Assembly: GCA_030737875.1 (NCBI GenBank)
Contig: CM060915.1
Span: forward strand, 631,534,786 to 631,598,785
Length of the DNA: 64,000 nt
Source of the DNA: Allium sativum
Lineage: Eukaryota > Streptophyta > Magnoliopsida > Asparagales > Amaryllidaceae
Reading direction: 5' to 3'
The notes under the pieces were generated by a model. It was not told the origin of the DNA. It saw only the letters and a program-made list of their open reading frames with translations, and did not search any database. Positions 13,132 through 24,225 of the stretch are shown piece by piece; position 1 is the first letter of the stretch, and each line of letters opens with the position of its first letter. A program made the translations under genes and the position numbers.

Positions 13132-15241
13132 AGATTGGAATTCGATATAATAATAATCGAGATGAGATTATGTAAATGAAGACCATGACTATATATGGAA
13201 TTTAAAAGGCTTTGCCGTTATTCCATTTATATTATCAGTCTGATATGGAAATTTATATCGATTATATATTGATTTGATTTCTGTGAAGATTCCATATTTA
13301 ATGGAATATGATTTTGGGTTTATCGTGAACGATGTTTTAAATAACATTTGTTCTTTAACCCAGTTGAAAGATAAGATTAATTTCTTAAATTTGAATTATA
13401 ATTAAGCAATGATTTTTGAGATTAAAACCGAACTAGAGTTTTAATGAATCTTTAATTAGATTAAAAATGTGAATATTTTATTAAAAGAATATTCTGAATT
13501 GAAATGAGGCGTATGATGTGTTTTTTAGCACTTGATTATAAAATACTCGAATTATTCGGGAAGACCGGGTTGAACTCATTCTGAATAATTACTACGACGA
13601 CCAAGAGTCGAAGATGAAGACAGTGGTTGAAGACCAGAGTTCTTCACATCGTTTGGGTGATTACTGATGTCTTGATTGGGTCGTACACCCAAGACAAGGT
13701 AATAAGTGGTGATCATCCAAAGGTACTTGGAGATCGACGGATATGCGAGGACCTCTCACCTGTATTGGACATATGGGATGAGGAATAAGGTGCGTCCGGT
13801 TCGTTCAGACCCAGAACGAACTTGTAAATGGATAGTATGTCTGATGTTGTATTCTTTTATGATGTACTCGTTAATCTCTGCTAAATATATATCTATTTGG
13901 TGGCGGAAAATTTATTCTCTTGCTTAACACCCTTCTCTAAGACGTACGAGCTTAGAGGTTATATATTAGCAGAAATCAATGGTATGGTATGGATTGACAA
14001 TGTGGCATGCCAAGATGCAAATGATCAAGGCTTTTGTTGAAAAGTAGAGCCTTGTGGATGATGATCAAAGCACAGCTTATTTAGGCATAGCTTTGTGCAT
14101 AGCGATATTTCGCGAGCTTCACACCTCGGTATGAACCAAAAACGGAAGAGGACAGTAGGGAGGGCATTGCGTTTCTTTTTAGCTAGGAGGAGTTTCAGCA
14201 ATTCGCAAGCTCTGACATTTTACTCATATGGATGTTGCTTATTATTACTTAATGGATAGAGAGGCGCCTCGGATATTTTTATGGTCGATATTACTGACCA
14301 GATTTTACGCCCTATAAGGCGGGGAAATGCATGCTTAAGAATTATGAATCCACCATCGCACTTAGTGTGGACCGGCCCTGCATATTACCTAGGTATAGTT
14401 GCATCTGAATCCTAAGATATGGCCTAGATTGTCTCAAAATCGGTAAGGATGGCCCCTTGCCTTGGTTCATAGATGGAAATCCAACTTCCAATACGACATC
14501 ATGCGGTTTTGATTTAGTATAGCGACATGATATATGGTACCCATGCCGCATATGATTGATATATTTATATTCGAAATTGTTTTTAACACTATGCATTTAT
14601 AGTAATATCAAAATAAATTTGTTTTTACGTATCAAGCATAATTTGCTATTATAAGGGAAAACTCTATCCTCCGGCTTGCGTTGCATTGTGTGATGGGACC
14701 TGAGTCTTATAATAGCTTCATTTTTTTAAAAAGCATTGCGTTGTTTCATTCTAAAATTAAGATTCATGTGGAGTAAACCTGTTCCGTGTTATACGGCGTG
14801 GTCCCATGATTTCCAACTTCTTAAAATAAAGATTAATAACTGTTTTGAGTTCTCACACCAGTCTCATGACTGACCTGGAGTTTATTTTTTTAACCTAAAC
14901 TCTAGGTGCCCATATTTTTCACACGGCCAGCTAGTATTTTTGTTTTTGTAGATATTATATTCATAGGATCCTGGTTTATAGCTGAAGCGATATTCGAAAA
15001 GCTCTATATCCGTTTATTTCTTTCAGTTGTGTTTGTATTATTTTACTGCTTCTATTTAAATGTAATTTACTCTCTGATATTGTATCTCCAATGTATATTA
15101 TTTATTCATACTTTGGAATATTCTTGTACTCTTATGTAAATTGTTGTAATAATCAATGAAATGTTCTTCCATTTTTGTTCTGATTTTGTTGTTCTCAATT
15201 CAATTCGTGCTTTTCTTTGTGGGGAAGTTTGGATCATTTCA
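13132..15241 (+). mobile_element. Element H, 5' LTR, 3' portion
   Basis: Plus-orientation LTR sequence ending in GGATCATTTCA, two bases before a plus-strand PBS. Its first part (13132 to about 14317) matches 37131-38308, which belongs to the 3' LTR of the same element. The upstream part of this LTR lies left of B and outside the window. The motifs of the other families' conserved U5 region appear here as reverse complements, confirming the opposite orientation. H is the host into which the other elements inserted. Confidence 0.85.
14688..14790 (+). other. Conserved LTR segment with short HCVMGPxSYNSFIF-like frame
   Basis: On the element strand a short frame reads LHCVMGPESYNSFIF and soon stops. 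The same peptide motif is readable on the sense strand in A, T and S2. Conservation may be purely at nucleotide level. No function is assigned. Confidence 0.3.
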
Positions 15242-15243
15242 TT

Positions 15244-15255
15244 TGGTATCAGAGC
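15244..15255 (+). other. Primer-binding site of element H
   Basis: TGGTATCAGAGC, the standard plant initiator-Met tRNA PBS, two bases after the LTR end. Confidence 0.92.
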
Positions 15256-15953
15256 TTTGGTTTACAAAGCTCGAGAACAAGACACATTAGAACCGAATGA
15301 AAGAATTCATCAGAGATTGGATTAGTAATATCCAATAAGAATGACTCGTTAGAGATGGGATCAGTAGTATCCTAGAATGAGTCCAAAGAGTGTTATTTTT
15401 AAAATAAAAATGAAACAAATTTTGTTTTGAAAATTTAAACCTTATTATTCATATTTGAATATTATATTTTAAATCAATTTGGATAATCGAGTATATAGAT
15501 ATTTTGAATATATGCGTAATTAATGTTTATTCGAAGTTTTAATATACTGAATAGATATATGATCACACTCTAGTCGCCTGGAGATGATTATGATGATTGC
15601 TAGCGTCATCAGTGTTTATGTTCGAGTTTCGAAAGTGGTATATCGATATATTTCCAACTGATTGGCGTGAGAACCAAAACTTAGTTAGAGTTTATTATTG
15701 TGATTTGCACTAAAAATATGATTTTTGACAATTTATAGAAGTTATATATATTTAAAAAATTAATTACCTAATTGGTTGCTGGTTGTGATGTTTGATAATT
15801 AGTTTAACTAATAATTAATTTAACCAATATGAGAAAGAATGATAAATTTTGCTAAATCGAATTTAATATTGAACTAAATTGAAAATTGATTAGAATTGAA
15901 AGTTGAGTTGATTAGTAAAACAACTTTCAGCTCTATTCCTTTTCGAGGACGAA

Positions 15954-15974
15954 AAGATTTTAAGTGGGGGAGAT
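15954..15974 (+). other. Polypurine tract of element H
   Basis: Purine-rich run ending TTTAAGTGGGGGAGAT immediately before the 3' LTR start TGTAACAACCCGG. Confidence 0.92.
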
Positions 15975-16408
15975 TGTAACAACCCGGAAATTCTGAACCA
16001 ATTTAAAAAATTTATTTTAGCAATTTTAATGGATTTTAAATATTTAAAATCATTTATTTTAAATAATAATGACAAAAAATTTATTTAAATTGAAGTTAGA
16101 ATGAATAAATTTATTTTAATTATAAAACGAGACCGAAATGGCGCGGTAGTTTGAAAATTCGATTTCAAATTTCAATTGAATGTACAGGATTCAAAATAAA
16201 TCGGATTTGGGTGAAACCAAAAATATTTAAATCTGTTTAAAAATATCTTTCCAATGAATCTGAAAAATTGAAATTTCATAACGGGAATCAAAAGTTATGC
16301 CCAGTTTAAAATTTAGAATAGTCACAATGGAATTTGTATATATATTTTAATATTAATAATAGCCATTTTACCAACTACCTCCGTTTTCGCCGAAACCATT
16401 TTGGTTGG
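15975..16408 (+). mobile_element. Element H, 3' LTR, segment 1 (U3 start)
   Basis: Starts TGTAACAACCCGG directly after the PPT. It is the U3 block, homologous as reverse complement to the right ends of the A, B, C and T LTRs. It is broken by element A at a GTTGG target (16404-16408) and resumes at 31102. Confidence 0.9.
16404..16408. other. Target site duplication of A, left copy (GTTGG)
   Basis: GTTGG precedes the A terminus TGTAAAAACCCG. The identical GTTGG follows the other terminus at 31102-31106. Confidence 0.92.
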
Positions 16409-19400
16409 TGTAAAAACCCGTAACTTCCCCGTAAAGGAAAGTGTCGGATAGTTCGAGAACAAGCCACAACAGAACGCGTATAGAAGAACATTTCATTGTA
16501 TATTACAACAATACATCAGAATATAAGGATATACAGAGTATAAATGAATATTACACAGAAATATCAGAGATTTAAATTACATTTAAATACATAGCAGCGG
16601 AAAATAATACAATACACAACTAGAAGAGATATACGGATACAAAGATTTCTGGATATCATTCCAGCTGTAAATCAGGATCCTGTGAATATAAATCTGCAAA
16701 ACCAAAACTACTAGCTGCCCGTGTCAAAATAGGGGCACCCAGAGTTTAGGTTAAAACAATAAACTCCAGGTCAGTCATGTGACTGGTGTGAGAACTAAAA
16801 CAGTTGTTAATCTTTGTTTTTAAGGTTAGGTAAGTCAAGGGACCACGCCGTATAACCCGGAACGGGTTTCCTCCCAAGAACACCAGTGCATAAAACAAAC
16901 AGCGCAATGCTAAATAAGGAAAAATGAAGCTGTTATAAGACCCAGGTCCCATCACACAATGCAACGCAGCCGAGGATAGGGTTTTCCCTTATAACAGCCA
17001 AAGAATGCTTGATACGGTTAAAACAAATCGTTTGATACTATTATAAGTGCATAGTGTGTAAAACAACTTCAAATCATAAGTATCAATCATAGGCGGCATG
17101 AGCGCCCCATCCCACTATGTCGCCATACTAGGCTCTACAAATAAAACCGCAAATGTCACGTATTTGGAAATTGGATTTCCGTCTATGAACCGAGGCTAGG
17201 GATCGTCCTCTACTGATTTTAGACAATCTAGCCCATGTCTAGGCAAGTACTCAGTCAAGCCTTGGAGCGACAGGGCCGGTCCACCGATGTGGATTAAACT
17301 TAAATCCTGAACACTGCGTTTCCCCGCCCTTTGGGGCGTAAGCCTGGCCCGTCAGCCGACCAGAATGCATCGTCCGAAACCGATATAACCGAGGCGCCTC
17401 GCAACAGCAACAACCACATAAGTCAAACTCGTCAGGGCGTGTAAAACCACTAACGCCACTTCTAACTAGAAAGAAACGCATGCCCTCCCTGAGGTCCGTC
17501 TCCCGTTTTTGGTTCATACCGGGTGTGAAACTCGCGAAGTAACCGTTACACAAAGCTACGCCACAAAGGCCGTGCTTCGATCATCAACCACAAGACTTTG
17601 CTTTTCAACAGAAGCCTTGATCATTTGCCACTTAGGCATGCCACACAGGCAATTCACTCCATGCGATTGATATCCATCAATATATAACCCCTGAGCTCGT
17701 ACGTCTCAGAGAAGGGCGTTAAGCAAGAGAATAAATTCTCCGCCGCCAAACCGATATATATTTAATAGAGATCAATCACACGGACTAAAATCCAATGTCA
17801 GACACACAGTCCATTTACAAGTCCGTTCTGGGGCTGAACGAAACCGGAGGCACCTAGTACCCCGCATATCCATCGATCTCCAAGTACGTCTGGACGATCA
17901 CCAACTGTTTCCATCTTCTTGGGTGTACAGCCCAATCAAGATCATCAGTTATCACCCAAATGACGTGAAGACTTCCGGTCTTCGACCATCGTCTTCATCT
18001 TCGACTTATCGTCGTATCAGTTATTCAGAATGGGATAAACCCGGTCTTTCCGAATAACTCGCGTATATATTATAAAAGTGTTACACAAACACAACATACG
18101 CCTCATTCCAATTCATTAGTCACTAACCGTAAATTAATCAAGAGAATAATTCCCCAAATATTAACCCCGAAGGCCGAAACCAACATCAGATCAATATCCA
18201 GAAAACCATTCTGCTTAGCTAACCGACGGTTAGTTTATAAATTTCACATTCATAGGGAAAGGTTCCCATTAATTTTATCCAAGATAAATTCCTTGAATTT
18301 ATTCTTTAATCTTCTTTTGAATTTCGATTCAACTAGTCGGGATTAACGAACCTTACCGAAGTAATCATTGGTTTTAATTTCCCAATCCCAACCTATTCAT
18401 CCCATGAAGTAAAACTGGTGGTACTTCATATCTAACACCACGGTGTCATCGGTAAATTCAATTACCATTTCACGTTCAAATCTAATTAAAGATTTAACTA
18501 TCGCCTGGAGCAAAACTGGTGATACTCCATTTTCGATCATTTCAATCTAATTAAAGATTCATTAAAACTCCACTTAGTTTTAATCTTCGACTGGGTTAAA
18601 GAATCAGTGTCATTTAAAACACGGTTCACGATAAACCCAAAATCACATTCCATTAATTATCGGGTTAAAGAACAAGTGTTATTTAAAACACTGTTCACGA
18701 TAAACCCAAAAATCAATATCAATTCAATTCCAATTAAATATTATTTAATTGGTACACTTCATTAAATCTAAATAAAAAGATTTAATCTTTTCTCAACTGG
18801 GCTTAAGAACAGTGTTAATGAAGACACCATTCACGACAAGCCCAAATCACATTTGATATTAAATACACGGCTCTGAATAGAAAATATCCCGGCTTATATT
18901 CAATATCAAATTCTACGACCAACAGATATCGTATTGGAAATAACGATATATAAATATCTTTCAAATTTCCATAACAACATCTGTATAATCACGAAATTCG
19001 ACATCGAAATATCCCGAAGACAATTTCGATTCAAATCCATTCCAATGCAATTATTGGAAATTCTGGTTATTTTCAAAACCATTTCAAATCCAATTTATTT
19101 ATTTTAAAAATAAATTAATTACTATTCTAGTTCAAAACTAGTTCATTTCGATAAAAATCTATTTTTATCTTTTCAAATATGGAGTTTTTCATCCCAATTT
19201 TTCCCAAATCATTTCTTATGATTTTACACAAATTATTAATATTTTTAATAATTTTATCAAGGCCCGTACAGTCGATTTCCATCAACGGCCATCGAACTAC
19301 ACTTACAGCGACCTTTTTCGAATTTGATTTGGACGTATCTCCAAATCCAACCGTTAGATTTCAAATTTCTAACATTCGTTAGAAAGCTCTTTTCGATACG

Positions 19401-19730
19401 AACCCAACGGTTCCGGTTTTAGGAGAATCCGACGGTCGGATCTCCCGTAATGTCCGTTTGAAATAAATGGTCGAAATTCACGAACTGCCGCGGCGCGTTC
19501 TATTCAGGCCATTATATTATATATATAATATATATAATATATATTTCGTCGATTTCTATTTAAAACGGATTATATAAATAGTTTTAAATTCGTTTCAAAA
19601 GCAATTTCAACTTCCTTTTCAATTCAAATCAAAATTGAATTCTTCTTTATAAATTCGTTTTAAAATTCATTTCTATTCAATTCAAATTTCAATTCAATTT
19701 GAATTCATTTCAATTCGCTTTCAATTCAAT

Positions 19731-19928
19731 TTGAATTCGTTTTCAATTCAATTCATTTCGAAATCGTTTTCAATTCAATTCATTTCGAAATCGTTTTCAA
19801 TTCAATTCATTTCGAAATCGTTTTCAATTCAATTCATTTCGAAATCGTTTTCAATTCAATTCATTTCGAAATCGTTTTCAATTCAATTCATTTCGAATTC
19901 GTTTTCAATTCAATTCATTTCAAAATGA
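19731..19928. repeat. 27-bp tandem repeat, 7 units (A left LTR)
   Basis: Units of 27 bp containing TTCAATTCAATTCATTTCG, AT-rich. The nine-codon period gives an uninterrupted frame on the plus strand, antisense to the element. It is an artefact of period length and not a gene. The right LTR has 9 units. Confidence 0.92.
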
Positions 19929-20885
19929 ATAAAATCGATATAAATATCGTTTTCGTCAAAATGGCGTCAATCTAATCAACACGGCTTCATAGATTTCTAT
20001 TTTCAAATATTCTATTTCAAATATTTCTTTTTCAAAATAGTTGTTATTATCAAAATATTTCGTTCAACACATGACCAATCTCAATGGATGAGTACTGTCA
20101 ACACATGAACCTTTATTTTATATTGATAAAGATGTAAATTTTATTACTAAAATATTTCGTTCAACACATTACCAATCTCAATGGATGAGTACTGTCAACA
20201 CATGAACCTTTATTTTATATTGTTCTTTATTTTCTAAATTGGAATGAGGCCCAATCAATCACCATATAATATTAATTATATGGATTTTCATACAACACAT
20301 GTATATAATAGCATTGAAAAATAATCAACCATCAACCAAAGTGCACTACACTGTATAAGCATCAAATATAGATATCTAACGCTTATAACAGCCTGTCAAT
20401 CGATCGATCGACATATTTAATCAATCAGGATGAGTGAACTTCAAATTTCATCCTAACACCCGTGTGGGGTTTCAAACAATCAAACACATATTTTATTTGT
20501 GCAGTTGGGTGATGTGTAAAATTTATCGTCCCAATCAATGTCCTTCAAATAGGTGTACATAAACAAACCGTCCGGTTTGTAAATGAATATTTATTTATTC
20601 GCATTCACGTTAAAAATTATATTTTTAACGATCAAACTATTTTATTCAACCTATGAATATTCTATTCGGTTCATTTATTCAATAAAATGATATTTTTATT
20701 TTTCTAACATATTTTAGAAAATTTCGGCGGCATAACGGCACGATACTAGAAACGGGACAAGGCCTAGCCTTATCCCCGGTCTAGTGAAGGCCCACGCCAT
20801 TCACACATCAATCAAATCAATTCATTTCACCACACAATTCAATTTCAATCAAATAATCTAACTAATTTTTGCAATCAAACAAACA

Positions 20886-20902
20886 AGTCCATGGTCTGTG
20901 GA
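20886..20902. repeat. Conserved small hairpin in A left LTR
   Basis: GTCCATGGTCTGTGGAC with an intact stem; same site as 28753-28769 in the right LTR. Confidence 0.6.
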
Positions 20903-21065
20903 CGATTGTGTCGGGAGCTACTAAGCACCGTCTGCATCCTAGTATATATATATAACTAGAAATGAAATTGAAGAGTGAGAAATTCTCACCGATAGCTATC
21001 CAATCATTTTGACTCATCTTTGATAGAAATCTTCACTGTTCTCGTCTCATATCACTTTCTTCGCC

Positions 21066-21480
21066 CGTAGCCACTACATATATAAAAATCGAATTTTTAC
21101 TTTGCTATTCAATATATAAAAATCGAATTTTTACTATGTTATTCAATATATAAAAATCACATTTTTACTTCGATGTTCTATATATAAAAATCATATTTTT
21201 ACTTCGATGTTCTATACATAAAAATCATATTTTTTACTTCGATGTTCTATATATAAAAATCATATTTTTACTTCGATGTTCTATATATAAAAATCATATT
21301 TTTACTACGATGTTCTATATATAAAAATCATATTTTTACTTCGATGTTCTATATATAAAAATCATATTTTTACTACGATGTTCTATATATAAAAATCATA
21401 TTTTTACTTCGATGTTCTATATATAAAAATCATATTTTTACTTCGATGTTCTATATATAAAAATCATATTTTTAACACGC
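21066..21480. repeat. 34-bp tandem array of short hairpins (A left LTR)
   Basis: About nine near-identical 34-bp units, plus diverged ones to the left. Each contains AAAAATCATATTTTT, a self-complementary six-base stem around a three-base loop. Units end in TTCGATG or TACGATG. Confidence 0.92.
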
Positions 21481-21914
21481 TATAAAATATATAGTTTCCG
21501 CCCTTTTAAATATAAAGTTCACTCCTTTTAAAATATAAAGGTTTCGCCTTTTAACTTCTAAAGTTCTCGCCTTTTAAATTCTAAAGTTTTCACCTTTTCA
21601 ATTCTAAAGTTTTCACCTTTTCATATATAAAAATCGAATCTTTTCAGTTTTATAAATCTAATCCTTTCAGTTTTATAAATCTAATCTAATGCTAAGTTTC
21701 ATCTTCTCAAAAACATTGTATATTTTCAAAAAGAATGCTCCTTTGTTATTCAAAAACAATATGTGTTTAATTTTCAAAAACTACTCTATTTCCTTTAAAA
21801 CAATGCTATTTTAAACAAATTCCAGATTTTTTTTTCCAATGCTTTTTCTATAAATTTCTGATTTAAAACAATGTAATTTAAATATATAAAAAGAATAAAA
21901 ATTGCTCACTGTAT

Positions 21915-22275
21915 ATCGTCGAACCGTCTTCACGAGCTAGGGTTCGGAACTGTCGTCGCCTAGAGCCGCCTGGAGTTGATTGGAGGGCGCCGTCGTCTTC
22001 GCCTCCGTGAGCCGCACCTGCCAGCACCCACCCCCTCGAGCTCGATTTGGGAGGCATGGGGCGTGCGGTTTTTGAAGAAGGAGAGCAGGGCGTCAGGAGG
22101 TCCGGCGACTGGCGAATGGGGGGGATCGAGGGTGGAGGGAGTTCGGCGAGGAGGCGCGGGTGTTGAGTTAGGGGACGATGGGTTTTCCTCCGTCGATCGT
22201 TTTTTTTTTTTCCTTCTGATCGGATTGAAAATGAGAGAGAGGGGGGGGGGGGCAGAGCGGGTTTAAGGGGGGGAG
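21915..22275 (-). promoter_or_regulatory. GC-rich island, A left LTR
   Basis: GC-rich stretch with poly-G and poly-T runs, bordered by AT-rich DNA on both sides. On the element strand it lies just after the U3 block. Frames of up to 96 residues cross it on the plus strand but their ends differ between the two LTR copies, so they are not called as genes. Confidence 0.5.
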
Positions 22276-23193
22276 ATTTTTTTTTATTTTTTTTTTATTT
22301 TTAATTTATTAATTATTTAGTTTGCAAAAAGTTGACTTTTACATACGACCTCGAAACGAGGCCCACCGCCTGTCGTCCATAGCGTTTCACCCTCATTCCG
22401 AACACAATGGGATATGTATCGCAAGCTGATTTGATCGTTTCGATTAGTTTCCGTTGAATTTACATTTAAATCACTATATTGAATTGTAAACGTACATTTC
22501 AAATTACCGGGGCCACACATTAACTCTATAAATCCCATAAAAATATTTTCTAGCTTCGTATTGACGATACGGTCTTAACAAAACTAGTTTCGTCAAATTC
22601 TGAGACCGTTAGAAAAATGGCCATTTTCCAGTCGATTAAAATCAACTGAAACTGGTCAAACGCGTTTTCCTTTGCCACGCTCACATATTGATTCGAAAAA
22701 TTATGAAATTTGGAACCTAGCAATAATTTAACATCACGGACCCAACAAAAGTGGTTTCGTCGAAATCCGAGGTCGTTTGCAAAATGTCCATTTTTAAGGG
22801 CCTGAATTCCATAGCGACTATTCAGAATTTTCAACTGGACATATCTTTTGATTCCCGCTATGAAATTTCGATTTTTCTGATTCGTTGGAAAGATATTCAC
22901 AAAGAGATCCTAATGTTTTTGGTTTCACTAAAATCCGGATTGTTTTGCACCCGGTACATTCCATTGAAGTTTGAAATCGAATTATCGAACTACCGCGCCA
23001 TTTTCAATTCCTTTTATAATTATATATAAATATTTATATTCTAACGACGACGTATATAATATATACGTTCTAATTATATTCAAAATAAATTTCTCGTCGA
23101 TATTATTTAAAATAATCTATTTTAAATAATCAAAATTCGCTAAAATTGCCAAAATAAAAATTTTAAACTGGCCCAGATTTTCGGGTTGTTACA

Positions 23194-23211
23194 ATCTCCC
23201 CCACTTAAAAC
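23194..23211 (-). other. Polypurine tract of element A
   Basis: Minus strand GTTTTAAGTGGGGGAGAT, adjacent to the LTR start TGTAACAACCCG. Confidence 0.92.
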
Positions 23212-24213
23212 TTTTCGTCCCCGAAAAGGAACAAAGTCGAAAGTGGTTTGATTAATCAACTCTACGTTCGATCTGGCTTCCATTCTCCAACTTTTCAGTT
23301 TCTGAGAATTTTCTAAAATTTCAAAAATTTGGCTAACACCCTAAATTTTCGAAAAATTTCGCCATAACCTCCCCTGCACCGGGAGCATCGGGGAATTCTC
23401 AAATAGCTTCCCCGGTCCTTCAGATCTCAAAAAGAAAAAGAAAAAGCCAAGCGGCTAGCCAATAGGCTCATAAAATCATCATCACCCAAACAAAACAGTA
23501 AATTATGTATTAAACATGTACCTATTTGTCGGGCAAATAAATTTTATTCTCTGCTCTAGCCTCCTTGCTATGACCTGTTCAATGTAAGTACAAGTATATG
23601 CAAGCAAATGCGACCAATTTTCAATATAATTCAATATTTTATTCAATTAGGCTAAATGGCTAAAAATTAGCAAACAAATAAACAAACAACCCAAACATCA
23701 ATCAATTAGTGAATTAGAGTTTCAAATTCATAATTTTGATACATATACAAAAATCATGTTTTTGATGCCAAATCACAACAATAGGTCCTATCTAATTTTG
23801 GTTCTCACACCAGTCAATAGGAAATATATAGAAATTACACGTTCGTCACTCGAATATAAATTCTGATGATGATATATCAATCATCAGAATCACTCCCGGG
23901 CGACTAGAGTGTAATTCTATATCTATCCAGTATATTAAAATTTCAAATACACGTGGATCAGACGTATACGCAAAATCTTTATATACTGGATTGTCCACAT
24001 AAATACAAATAAATAATCAAATACAAATAATTGATTTAAATTTTCAAAGCAAAATTTGTTTTCATTTGAAAAATATACTCTTCACACTCGTTCTAGGATA
24101 CTACTGATCCCATCTCTAACGAGTCATTCCCGTTGGATATTACTAATCCAATATCTGATGAATTCATTCGTACGGTTCTAATGTGCCTTGTTCTCTGAGC
24201 TTTGTAAACCAAA

Positions 24214-24225
24214 GCTCTGATACCA
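24214..24225 (-). other. Primer-binding site of element A
   Basis: Minus strand TGGTATCAGAGC, exact match to the plant initiator-Met PBS, two bases from the LTR end. Confidence 0.93.

Larger units (their letters stand above)
15242..15974 (+). mobile_element. Element H, internal domain (733 bp, non-coding)
   Basis: The segment between the LTRs of H contains only a PBS, AT-rich sequence and a PPT. No retroelement protein domain is visible. The last bases can be read as RGRKDFKWGRL or, in another frame, FEDEKILSGGD, a possible remnant of a pol C-terminus. Compared with A, T and B it lacks a block of about 300 bp next to the PPT-proximal part, which accounts for its smaller size. Confidence 0.88.
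16409..23193 (-). mobile_element. Element A, 3' LTR (left in plus coordinates)
   Basis: 6785 bp from TGTAAAAACCCG to GGGTTGTTACA. In plus order it holds a conserved U5 part (16409 to about 18100), an AT-rich variable part, a 27-bp array (19731-19928), a conserved hairpin segment near 20500 and 20886, a 34-bp array (21066-21480), a GC-rich island (about 21915-22275) and the U3 block (about 22321-23193). It repeats as a whole at 24228-31101. Confidence 0.93.

Noticed and set aside
15244..15255. Possible tRNA gene remnants near PBS sites
   Set aside because: Only the 12 bases complementary to the tRNA 3' end are present; no cloverleaf can be built around them.
21066..21480. Regular short repeats considered as a CRISPR array
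   Set aside because: Units are directly tandem with no unique spacers, lie inside an LTR, and the genome is eukaryotic.
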